Positions 53,790 through 61,150 of a stretch of 62,207 bases of DNA are shown one piece after another. The position numbers were made by a program, and so were the translations under genes. Location of the stretch: positions 1 through 62,207 of the forward strand of contig NZ_AZRK01000020.1 of NCBI RefSeq assembly GCF_002895485.1. The letters are read 5' to 3'. The notes below the pieces were generated by a model, which ran no database searches, had not been told where the DNA came from, and saw only the letters and a program-made list of their open reading frames with translations. How positions within the stretch are numbered: the stretch's first letter is position 1; the number at the start of each line of letters is the position of its first letter. This DNA comes from Petrotoga sp. 9PWA.NaAc.5.4 (lineage in GTDB: Bacteria > Thermotogota > Thermotogae > Petrotogales > Petrotogaceae).

Positions 53790-53798
53790 TGATATAAT
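53790..53798 (+). promoter_or_regulatory. Probable promoter (extended -10) of the coiled-coil protein gene
   Basis: TGATATAAT is the same extended -10 found before pfkA, rodA and metK. The -35 region is T-rich only. It gives a leader of about 48 bases ahead of the ATG at 53853. Confidence 0.5.
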
Positions 53799-53852
53799 TT
53801 TAAGTGTCAGACTTAGTTAGTTTGATAAATTTTATATTTTGGAGGCATTTTA

Positions 53853-54302
53853 ATGCAAATTTCTCTTGATCAATTATTACAAATTTTGATGGCACGTTTA
53901 GAAAGTTTGGAAGTTTCGATGGAAGATCTGAAATTCCGAACAAACGTTGCCTTAAGGTTATTAAGGAAAAATGATATTTTAACTGAAGAAAATATCAAAG
54001 AAGCCGTAAAAGAAGAATTTGAAGCATTGAATGAATTAAGTGAAGAAGAAGTCGAAATTACAGAAGAAAGAATCGATTCAGTTACTGAAGGTATAGTTAA
54101 TTGGGTTGATAATAATCTTGATACCTTAAAAAAGAGGTTAGAAGACTATCAAGAAAAGCTGAAACAATTGATGGAGGAAGAGGAAAAAAGCAACAATATT
54201 TCTATAGCTTCACCAGAACTCTTGAAAGAATTAGAAAGAATTCAACCCCCTACGGCGAAACCAAAAAACTCACCTAACCGTGGAAATATAATAAAACCAT
54301 AA
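53853..54302 (+). CDS. Acidic coiled-coil protein of unknown function
   Basis: This 149-residue protein has no signal peptide or membrane helix. Two helical stretches (residues ~1-40 and ~45-115) are rich in Glu and Leu with heptad spacing, followed by a Pro/Asn/Lys-rich tail (PTAKPKNSPNRGNI). I do not recognise a family. The start has GGAGG upstream, and a strong bidirectional terminator follows. A good ribosome site, promoter and terminator support a real gene. Confidence 0.7.
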   Translation: MQISLDQLLQILMARLESLEVSMEDLKFRTNVALRLLRKNDILTEENIKEAVKEEFEALNELSEEEVEITEERIDSVTEGIVNWVDNNLDTLKKRLEDYQEKLKQLMEEEEKSNNISIASPELLKELERIQPPTAKPKNSPNRGNIIKP

Positions 54303-54303
54303 A

Positions 54304-54340
54304 TTTTAAAAGTCGGCTTTTGAAAGCCGACTTTTAAAAA
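54304..54340 (+). terminator. Bidirectional intrinsic terminator
   Basis: The inverted repeat TTTTAAAAGTCGGCTTT (54304-54320) / AAAGCCGACTTTTAAAAA (54323-54340) has a tiny loop and runs of T in both directions. It separates the convergent genes at 53853-54302 and 54358-55680. Confidence 0.9.
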
Positions 54341-54357
54341 TATTCCTTTGTTATCAT

Positions 54358-55680
54358 TTAGTTTTTAATAAATTCTCTCATATTTTTACTTTTCTTAAAA
54401 ATAATCTCTTTATACCAACTTTTATAATCTTTCAGAAGTTTATCTTCTGAAATTTCATAGATATCTTTTAAATCTTTATCCAAATTTAAGTATTGAAATA
54501 TTTCTGAAAGAACATCTTTTTTATTTTCTACTTGTTCTATACCATAACCATTAACTAAATCAAGAAGAAGTTCTTTTTCAAATTCTTTTTTACTTTTCAA
54601 ATCATTAAATAAAGATCCTAATTCATCTATTATATTTTTAATACCTTTTAAATACTTTTTCTTATCTTGCTTATTTAATTCATCATACATAATATGATCC
54701 ATAAAGTTCATAAATTCTTCTTCCATTTCAATGAGTAAATCATTGTATTCGTTATAAAAGCTATCTTTATTGATTTCCTGCATATCGTTATTTTCTTCAT
54801 AAATTGAATCTCTAATTTCTTCTTCCAATTCTTCCATATTACCAATTGTAAAATCTATATCTATTTCCGGATCTTTATTCATATTTTCAAAAAGATAAAA
54901 GTCAGAACTTTCCTGATCTTTTAAAGACGACAGATAATCTAAAAAATTTTCAAAATCGTTTTTAGCTTCCATGTACCCAATAACTTGTTCAGGAAAGATG
55001 TCAAACAATGAAAAAAAATCATCGTTTACATTTAAAATATCTTCATAACTAACTATACCGATTTTTTCAAGGATTTTTTCATAATACGGTGTAATTCTCT
55101 GAATAATATTTGGTAAAACAGCTAATCTAAAGTTATTTGTCTCATTCAATAAGTTTTTATAAAAACTTTTGATACTCTTTTCATCAGTTTGAACAACTAT
55201 ATCAAAAAAGTTCCCATAATTCTGAACTGTGAAAACTACATGGTGTTCAATTAGCCCATTTTCTATCTTTTTTAAATACAGAAAAACTCCATCGCTACTT
55301 TCACTTACAGCATAATTAAAAAAATTTTCATATATAATTTCTGGAGTATTATTTTCCTGATCCGTAGAAAAAAATGAAACCATACTTTTTTTATTAGTTC
55401 TAAAAAATGTGTTAATTCTCAAAATGGTTAACACTAACGGAACATATTCAATATCTATACAAAGTTTACTCAATTTATTTTTTTTATTTTCTTCTTCCAA
55501 TTCAAATTCATTGTTTAACCACTTAAAATTACCAAACCTTCCATCGATTTCATATGTATACTTTTCATAAAGATCTGACCCTTGATTGTTTCTCAAAACC
55601 ACATCATCAAAAAAGATCTTCTTAACTGCAACAGGTCTTAATTTCATATAATCTCCATATGCACCTTTTAACATTATCAT
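54358..55680 (-). CDS. Acidic protein of unknown function
   Basis: This ~440-residue soluble protein is rich in Asp, Glu, Asn, Lys and Phe, with a very acidic stretch around residues 260-330 (NMEELEEEIRDSIYEENNDM). No signal peptide, membrane helix or catalytic motif is seen, and I do not know the family. I chose ATG 55680 with GAGGTG six bases upstream over the GTG at 55689. It is downstream of the WecA-like and GT2 genes in the same direction, so it might be part of that surface polymer group, but nothing in the protein shows it. Confidence 0.65.
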   Translation of the reverse strand: MIMLKGAYGDYMKLRPVAVKKIFFDDVVLRNNQGSDLYEKYTYEIDGRFGNFKWLNNEFELEEENKKNKLSKLCIDIEYVPLVLTILRINTFFRTNKKSMVSFFSTDQENNTPEIIYENFFNYAVSESSDGVFLYLKKIENGLIEHHVVFTVQNYGNFFDIVVQTDEKSIKSFYKNLLNETNNFRLAVLPNIIQRITPYYEKILEKIGIVSYEDILNVNDDFFSLFDIFPEQVIGYMEAKNDFENFLDYLSSLKDQESSDFYLFENMNKDPEIDIDFTIGNMEELEEEIRDSIYEENNDMQEINKDSFYNEYNDLLIEMEEEFMNFMDHIMYDELNKQDKKKYLKGIKNIIDELGSLFNDLKSKKEFEKELLLDLVNGYGIEQVENKKDVLSEIFQYLNLDKDLKDIYEISEDKLLKDYKSWYKEIIFKKSKNMREFIKN

Positions 55681-55724
55681 ATTTAGCACCTCTTTTCTTA
55701 TTACTTCGATTTATTTAGATGATC

Positions 55725-56654
55725 CTAATTATAAGTATATAACTTAAAATAATATCCAATAAAAGCAAAGGTTATTATTACTATTATAACACCGATAAAT
55801 TGAAAATCCCAACTAATTACTCCTATAATTCCAAAAATAGATGAAATTAAATAAGTAAAAACAGCAACAAACTTAGATTCCTTATTGAATTTTTTCCTTA
55901 TTTTATCATAAATATGATCTTTATCGCCCAAAAAAGGAGATTTTTTATTCAAAATTCTCCTTATTACAGCATAAGTTAAATCAGTAAAATAAAAACCAGT
56001 GATAATCAAAGAAATAAAATATCCGCCTCTTCCAGATCTTCCAGACAAAAAAGAAAAAGAATAAAACAAAATGTATCCTATAAGATATGATCCGGCATCA
56101 CCTAGAAAAATCTTTGCAGGGTGAAAATTATAAATCAAGAATCCTGAAATTGCTGCTGCAAAAATTAATAATCCAAAGTTCTTAGAAATAAAAGCAAAAA
56201 ATAACAAACTAACAACAGCCGTACCTGCACACACTCCATCCATTCCATCAACCATATTTACTCCATTTATTAAGGCAATTCCTGTTATAACAAGCAAAAT
56301 AAATTGAAATGGTTGATCTATCCCTGCTACGTAATATATAGCCATAGATACTACGATAAATTCTGCTATTAATCTTATAAAGGGAGAGACTCGTTTTATA
56401 TCATCGTATAAACCTATACAGGTTAATAGACCTGCAGGAATTATAAATCCCAAATCCTTATAATAAAAAGGCAACACAGATAAAAAAATTACTATTCCAC
56501 CTAAATATGGTGTAGGTTCTTTGTGAACCTTTAAAATATTATCTGGTTTATCAACAATATTAAACTTCTTGGCAATTTTTATCATAAAAGGAACTAATAT
56601 TACCGAGATTAAAAAAGAAAGAAGCACTTGAACTAACAACATATTTTTTGCCAC
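55725..56654 (-). CDS. Undecaprenyl-phosphate sugar-1-phosphate transferase, WecA/TagO-like
   Basis: This 309-residue polytopic enzyme moves a sugar phosphate (usually GlcNAc-1-P) onto undecaprenyl phosphate, starting a cell-surface polymer. It shows DKPDNILKVHKEPTPYLGG, LYDDIKRVSP (Asp pair), GVNMVDGMDGVCAG and FHPAKIFLGDAGSYLIG, the Mg and nucleotide sites of this family. The start is ambiguous: GTG 56654 lies very near GGAG, and ATG 56642 is slightly far from it. A GT2 gene precedes it. Confidence 0.9.
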   Translation of the reverse strand: MAKNMLLVQVLLSFLISVILVPFMIKIAKKFNIVDKPDNILKVHKEPTPYLGGIVIFLSVLPFYYKDLGFIIPAGLLTCIGLYDDIKRVSPFIRLIAEFIVVSMAIYYVAGIDQPFQFILLVITGIALINGVNMVDGMDGVCAGTAVVSLLFFAFISKNFGLLIFAAAISGFLIYNFHPAKIFLGDAGSYLIGYILFYSFSFLSGRSGRGGYFISLIITGFYFTDLTYAVIRRILNKKSPFLGDKDHIYDKIRKKFNKESKFVAVFTYLISSIFGIIGVISWDFQFIGVIIVIITFAFIGYYFKLYTYN

Positions 56655-56672
56655 TCTCCAAAAATGCTATAG

Positions 56673-57674
56673 TCATTGCAATGACTTAATTATACTCCAC
56701 AATGTCCCCAATCCATAAGAAATATGCAAAACAGGAAACATTGACAAACAGTAGAAAAATAATCGTATATTCTTGCTACTTATTGCAAATTTAAAGGAAA
56801 AATAAATATCTATTAACAAATATACCAATATGGGAGAAGAAAAAAGTAAATTAAACAATATATTATCAGAAAATATTAAAAATAATATTAAAAAAAATAT
56901 ATACAACGTAAAAATGAAAGGGATGAAATGTCTAATGGAAATACCATGAGGAGCTAATTTTAAGGTTAAAAAGTTCCAATATCCATTAGAAAAATTTTTT
57001 TTGACAAAATCACTGAAATTTTTAGGAACAAAATAAGTATTTTCAATCGGCATAAGATATATTTTCAATCCGTTTTTTCTCATTCTATAATTAAATTCAA
57101 TGTCTTGATTTCTAAACAATCGTTCATCAAAGTATCCTATTTTCTCAAAAACTTCTTTTCTATAACATGCATATGCAACCGTATCTACTTCCTTTTCTCC
57201 ACTTTTATCGTATCTATGTTTAGCAGCTGTACCAAAAGGAGAAGAATACACAAAAGCAAACGCCTTCTCTAAAAAATTATTACTATCTATTGCTTCAGAT
57301 CGAGTAATACCGCCTACAGCATAAGCTTCATGATTTTTAACAAGAAAATTTATACATTTTTCTATATAATATTTATTGAATATTGTGTGAGCTCCTGCTA
57401 TCAATATAAAATCCCCTTTACTTTTTCTAATGCCTAAATTGAGACCATATGGAGTGTAAACCTTATCGTTAAAAAATAATGCTATATGATTATACTTTCT
57501 CTGATACTTCCTTACTATTTCAACTGTATTATCTGTCGACATTCCATCAACAATTATAATCTCATCTGGAACTTTCGTTTGATTTATCAATGATTCAAGG
57601 CAAGATTCTATAGTTTTTTCTTCATTTTTTGTAACTAAAACTACCGAAATTTTATACTCTTTCCCACTTTCCAA
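56673..57674 (-). CDS. Family 2 glycosyltransferase, membrane-anchored
   Basis: This ~333-residue protein has an N-terminal GT-A domain: VVLVTKNEEKTIESCLESL, IIVDGMSTDNTVEIV, and NQDIEFNYRMRKNGLKIY, with a catalytic-type acidic residue. Two or more hydrophobic helices follow at the C-terminus (FIFTLYIFFLILFLIF). It probably adds sugars to a lipid-linked surface glycan begun by the neighbouring WecA-like enzyme. I chose TTG 57674 with GAGGG seven bases upstream; the open frame extends eight codons further. Confidence 0.85.
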   Translation of the reverse strand: MESGKEYKISVVLVTKNEEKTIESCLESLINQTKVPDEIIIVDGMSTDNTVEIVRKYQRKYNHIALFFNDKVYTPYGLNLGIRKSKGDFILIAGAHTIFNKYYIEKCINFLVKNHEAYAVGGITRSEAIDSNNFLEKAFAFVYSSPFGTAAKHRYDKSGEKEVDTVAYACYRKEVFEKIGYFDERLFRNQDIEFNYRMRKNGLKIYLMPIENTYFVPKNFSDFVKKNFSNGYWNFLTLKLAPHGISIRHFIPFIFTLYIFFLILFLIFSDNILFNLLFSSPILVYLLIDIYFSFKFAISSKNIRLFFYCLSMFPVLHISYGLGTLWSIIKSLQ

Positions 57675-57738
57675 GTTGATCCCTCTCTCTATCGCCAAAT
57701 TATTAAGAGCATTTTTTATTGTTAATTACATTATTATT

Positions 57739-57940
57739 ATTTACTCACCTTAGAAATTTTAAAATTTGTATTTTATATATGTTTTAGCGTTAAATATTTT
57801 CAAAAACACTCCCACACTTCTAATCTTTACTAATTCTTAATTTCTTTAACTTCTTCGCTACGTACCGCAAAAGAATGGGAGAGGACCCTATCCTGTACCC
57901 ATTATAAATTCATATTTATTATATAATAATTATACACTTT
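57739..57940 (-). repeat. Dispersed leader element, copy 10
   Basis: In sense orientation ahead of the GT2 gene. On the minus strand H1 is AGGAT-AGG-GTCCT, a compensated variant with a U.G pair only in sense RNA. H2 (TTCGCTACGTACCGCAA on the plus strand) is partly broken. The distal end is worn. Confidence 0.75.
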
Positions 57941-57984
57941 AAAAATAAACTTTGAATTTAATTGGCTATTAGAATTTAAAATAA

Positions 57985-58018
57985 TTAAAAAAACAAAACC
58001 CCTAATTTAGGGGTTTGA
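57985..58018 (-). terminator. Terminator of the asparagine synthetase/PurH-like transcript
   Basis: On the minus strand AAACCCCTAA and TTAGGGGTTT (58016-58007 and 58005-57996) form a 10-bp stem followed by a T-rich run (TTGTTTTTTT). It lies seven bases after the stop of the PurH-like gene and should end the transcript begun upstream of the asparagine synthetase. Confidence 0.85.
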
Positions 58019-58022
58019 TTAA

Positions 58023-59492
58023 TTAATATTTATGATATCTTTGCGAAGTACTCAAAACTTCCACTCCATTATTTTCTAACTCTTTTACATATGTTTCATA
58101 ACCTGGCAAGTTTGGTGGCACTATTATCTTTTTTATATTCCACTCTAAAAGTTTTTTTACAATTTTTTCAGAATTCACCGTAGAATCCAAAATCATAGTT
58201 CCACCCATGGGAGTTTCTTCTGCCAATTCTAAAATTTGTTCGAGACTTAACAAAGCTATTTCTCTATTTAAACACGATTGATTACCTGAATATATCTTAT
58301 TATCCTTAACATAAACAATTGTATCAGATTTATGATTCTTCGATACTTCAAACGCAACTTTTTCAACAAGAGTTGTATTAGGCGAAAACTTTAAAGAATT
58401 TTGTTTTATAACGAGATCTCCTTCTACTATATATTCATCTTCATATGTTAAAAGCTCTTTTTTGATTCTAAAAACCATAGGTTTAAAAGATAACATTTCT
58501 TCTGTATTTCCAATATTAGCCGAAGTTAATAAACAATCATGTCTTGATTCCTTCAACTCTTCAATTGTTTGTAAATCATCACAATACACTACTCCACCTT
58601 TCAAACGCTTAACAATATCTATAAATTTCATACTTTCTTCTTCAGAAGGATTTAAATAACCAAAAACAAACGTTCCTTTTTTTGAAAAACCCAAAAATCT
58701 GCCTTCTAAATTACTAACAAGAGAATATAATATTTTTACATCTTTTAATATCCTTAACGTTGGCTTTTTATAAGAAGTTAGATTCTCAAGATTATTCACA
58801 AAACTTTTTTTATCCAAAAATTTCATCAAAACAGCTTCTTGCATAGGATTGGAGCCATATCGTAAATTGCCCAAAATCTCAAAGAACTCATGATCAAACT
58901 TTTCAGAAGCAAAGAGTTCCGAGAAGACTTTATGGATACTTGCATCATACTTTGAAGAAGAAAAGAAGACTTTCAACGAAAGTTTTCTTCTCAATTGCAA
59001 TGGAACATCTCCACATTCTTCCAAATTTTCCCTCACATTTTGGTAATCATTTGGGTCTACCAAAGGTACAACATCCTTATAATTTTTAGCAGCAGCCCTA
59101 ATCAGAGAAAATCCACCTATATCCAAATAATCAAGTAGCTTCTCTTCGTTTGCAGTTTTTTTTGCCATATCAATAAATGAAGGAAAATTAATCACTACCA
59201 TATCAATCCTTTTAATATTATATTGCTCCATTTCTTCCTCATGAACTTTATCGTTCGACTTGGCTAATATTCCACCAAAAAGTTTGGCATCGATACTTTT
59301 TATTCTTCCATTTAGTATCTCAGGAAAATCTATATAATCAGACATCTTAGTAACCTCTATACCTTTAGCCTTTAAAAAAGATGCCGTACCTTCCGTACTA
59401 ATTATTTCAACACCATTTTCAAATAAGAATCTTGCAAAATCTTCTAAATTTGTTTTGTCATAGACAGAAATTATTGCTCGTTTAATATTCAT
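58023..59492 (-). CDS. Divergent PurH-like protein (IMP cyclohydrolase/AICAR transformylase fold, active sites eroded)
   Basis: This ~489-residue protein aligns along its length with PurH. The N-terminal half keeps IISVYDKTNLEDFARFLFENG, STEGTASFLKAKGI, FPEILNGRIK, DIGGFSLIRAAAKN and LRYGSNPMQ. But GRVKTLHP has become GRIKSIDA, the Tyr of VNLYPF is lost (INFPSF), the KHxxPxG motif of AICAR transformylase is missing, and SDAFFPF near the end is ETPMGGT. Full PurH activity is doubtful. I chose ATG 59492 (GGAGG eight bases upstream). It follows the asparagine synthetase by 58 bases on one transcript. Confidence 0.7.
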   Translation of the reverse strand: MNIKRAIISVYDKTNLEDFARFLFENGVEIISTEGTASFLKAKGIEVTKMSDYIDFPEILNGRIKSIDAKLFGGILAKSNDKVHEEEMEQYNIKRIDMVVINFPSFIDMAKKTANEEKLLDYLDIGGFSLIRAAAKNYKDVVPLVDPNDYQNVRENLEECGDVPLQLRRKLSLKVFFSSSKYDASIHKVFSELFASEKFDHEFFEILGNLRYGSNPMQEAVLMKFLDKKSFVNNLENLTSYKKPTLRILKDVKILYSLVSNLEGRFLGFSKKGTFVFGYLNPSEEESMKFIDIVKRLKGGVVYCDDLQTIEELKESRHDCLLTSANIGNTEEMLSFKPMVFRIKKELLTYEDEYIVEGDLVIKQNSLKFSPNTTLVEKVAFEVSKNHKSDTIVYVKDNKIYSGNQSCLNREIALLSLEQILELAEETPMGGTMILDSTVNSEKIVKKLLEWNIKKIIVPPNLPGYETYVKELENNGVEVLSTSQRYHKY

Positions 59493-59550
59493 AACTTCTT
59501 CCTCCATTATTAGTTTCTCTTTGCCAAATGTGACTCAGCTTTACTTCATA

Positions 59551-60510
59551 TTAAATTGAAAATTTCCCAGGTGCTTTTGCAAAAAGTCTTGATTTCTCCA
59601 CATGATCAAGGCCTAAGATATACCTCGTAAACCTTTCTATGCCTATTCCACATCCAGCAGAAGGTTCTAAAAATCCTTCTTTTGCAATATTTAAATAATC
59701 TTCATAACTTTCCAAACCATTACCCTTTAATTCTATCCTTTTTACTATCTGTTCGTATTCATTTTCTCTTTCTCCACCAGATATACCCTCACCAAAACCT
59801 TCAGGATAAATCAAATCAAAATCCAACAAAGTTTCTGGATCTTTAGCATTCTGTTTGTCATAAAACTCTCTTTCTAATATAAGCATATCTATCAACCAAA
59901 CTGGTCCTTCGCTATGCTTTGACAAAGCAACTTCATAATCATTGCCATAAAGGAGTTTAGCTTCTTTAACAGTAATTTTTTCAAAAGGTTTACTTGGAAT
60001 TTTCAATGTAGGATGATACTTTAATATTATATCAGAATATTTGTCTAAAATATTTTTAATAACATAAATTATCAAATCTTCCATTAAATCCATAATATCT
60101 TCTCTTTTCGCATTTTTAACTTCCAAATCTAACTGTACAAAATCTATTAAATGACGTCCCGATTGATACTTTTCTTCTCTTTCTAACCTTAAATTTGGAG
60201 AAACGGAAAATATTTTATCATGCACAAGAACTCCTACCTGTTTTTGTAAGATCATAGATTTTGTAACATAGTATTTATAACCATAATAATCAATTTGTGC
60301 ATCAAAAACATCATGATTCAATGGATCTGTAATCGTTGAAATAATTACCGGTAAGAATTCTATAAATCCTTTAGATAATAAAAATTCACGAGAAAACCTT
60401 AAAATTTCTGATTGAATCAATAAAGCATCTTTATAGGTTTCGTTTTTCAAATATTCTTCAACCAACTTAACAGAGTCAACTTTTCTACCTTCACTTTTTA
60501 CTTTTTCCAT
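59551..60510 (-). CDS. asnA: Asparagine synthetase, AsnRS-related (archaeal AS-AR type)
   Basis: This 319-residue protein is a class II synthetase-like catalytic core without an anticodon-binding domain. Motif 2 region: VSPNLRLEREEKYQSGRHLIDF; motif 3 region: SAGCGIGIERFTRYILGLDHV. DAQIDYYGYKYYVTKSMILQKQ, FGEGISGGEREN and the size match the asparagine synthetase described from Pyrococcus abyssi, which makes Asn from Asp, ammonia and ATP. It could be mistaken for AsnRS, but it lacks the tRNA-binding part. The start has AGGAGGGA upstream. A leader peptide with seven Asn codons upstream fits this role strongly. Confidence 0.88.
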   Translation of the reverse strand: MEKVKSEGRKVDSVKLVEEYLKNETYKDALLIQSEILRFSREFLLSKGFIEFLPVIISTITDPLNHDVFDAQIDYYGYKYYVTKSMILQKQVGVLVHDKIFSVSPNLRLEREEKYQSGRHLIDFVQLDLEVKNAKREDIMDLMEDLIIYVIKNILDKYSDIILKYHPTLKIPSKPFEKITVKEAKLLYGNDYEVALSKHSEGPVWLIDMLILEREFYDKQNAKDPETLLDFDLIYPEGFGEGISGGERENEYEQIVKRIELKGNGLESYEDYLNIAKEGFLEPSAGCGIGIERFTRYILGLDHVEKSRLFAKAPGKFSI

Positions 60511-60534
60511 AATTTCTCCCTCCTGAAATTAGAT

Positions 60535-60751
60535 ATTTTTACTCACTTTAGAAATTTTAAAACTTAGGTTTTGTCAATATTTTAGTCTTAAATTCATTCA
60601 AAAATACCTCCATGCTTCTAATCCTCATTAATCCCTAATTCCTTTAACTTTTTCGCTATGTGTAGCGAAAGAGAGGGGGAGGGCTCCGCCCCGGACCCAT
60701 TTTAAATTCAAAATCTTATTTTCTGAAGATTATCATTTCTAAAGTCCCTAT
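60535..60751 (-). repeat. Dispersed leader element, copy 11a (gene-proximal, asnA leader)
   Basis: This is the best-preserved copy. The ends show the inverted repeat ACTTTAGAAAT / ATTTCTAAAGT (about 60544-60554 and 60734-60744). H2 is a perfect TTTCGCTA-TGTG-TAGCGAAA (plus-strand reading) and H1 is GGGC-TCC-GCCC. It ends about 10 bases from the asnA ribosome site. Confidence 0.9.
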
Positions 60752-60943
60752 TAGATATTTTTTACTCACTTTAAAAATTATGAAACTTAGTTTTTGTAAA
60801 TATTTTAACGTTAATTTTTTATAAAATATCTTCATAATTTTAATATTTACTAATTATTTATTTTTTTTACTTCTTCGGTATTTTTACTGAGAGATGGAAA
60901 AGGCTCTGCCCTGAACCCATTATAAATTCAAAATTTATTTTAT
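60752..60943 (-). repeat. Dispersed leader element, copy 11b (gene-distal of a tandem pair)
   Basis: Head-to-tail second copy. Both copies share the junction sequence TTAGATATTTTTTACTCACTTTA. In the sense RNA H1 reads AGGGC-AGA-GCCUU with a G.U pair. H2 of this copy pairs better on the opposite strand. Confidence 0.8.
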
Positions 60944-60955
60944 TTACTAATTTTC

Positions 60956-61070
60956 TGATTGCGTAATCAGGTTTAACGGTTTTATACATACAAAATTTTC
61001 AATTTTACTTTATTGGAGTCGCCCATAACCCATATAGGTTGTTTAGCCTTGATTCGACCCCAAACATAAT
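60956..61070 (-). other. Possible structured RNA segment between attenuator and leader elements
   Basis: Downstream of the attenuator (minus strand) is a 7-bp closing stem GGGGTCG/CGACTCC (61055-61061 with 61015-61021) enclosing an inner AACC/GGTT hairpin, then a second small hairpin CTGATT-GCGT-AATCAG (60955-60970). No reading frame of note. It could be an mRNA-stabilising structure seen only in read-through RNA; I do not recognise it. Confidence 0.4.
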
Positions 61071-61107
61071 AAAAAACCGGCGCTGATTTTTTTTATTCAG
61101 CGCCGGC
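61071..61107 (-). terminator. Attenuator terminator of the asparagine leader
   Basis: On the minus strand CCGGCGCTGA and TCAGCGCCGG (61106-61097 and 61086-61077) form a 10-bp G+C-rich stem with an A-rich 10-base loop, directly followed by TTTTTT. There is no T run on the other strand, so it acts on minus-strand transcription. The 5' arm is also part of the antiterminator. Confidence 0.92.
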
Positions 61108-61150
61108 AATCTTTACAATAACAATACTACAGCGTTAATTGCCGACGCTG
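61098..61150 (-). promoter_or_regulatory. Antiterminator and pause hairpin of the asparagine attenuator
   Basis: RNA segment CAGCGUCGGCAAU (61150-61138), inside the leader peptide frame right after the Asn codons, can pair with AUUGCCGGCGCUG (61110-61098) over 13 bp with one U.G pair. That pairing removes the 5' arm of the terminator. The same segment can instead pair locally, CAGCGU with ACGCUG (61135-61130), which would leave the terminator free. The three structures exclude each other as in classical ribosome-mediated attenuation. Confidence 0.85.

Noticed and set aside
59551-60510. Asparaginyl-tRNA synthetase
   Set aside because: The protein lacks the N-terminal anticodon-binding domain and has the size and motifs of the AsnRS-derived asparagine synthetase.
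60660-60700. H1 hairpin of the leader element as an intrinsic terminator
   Set aside because: The G+C-rich stem is short and is not followed by a T run in either direction in any copy.
371-60943. CRISPR array explanation for the repeated intergenic sequences
   Set aside because: The copies are ~200 bases, dispersed at single loci or pairs, diverged and not separated by uniform spacers; no cas genes are present.
61015-61061. tRNA or small stable RNA in the gap before asnA
   Set aside because: It has a 7-bp closing stem but no T-loop, anticodon arm or other tRNA features, and it lies within the predicted asnA transcript.
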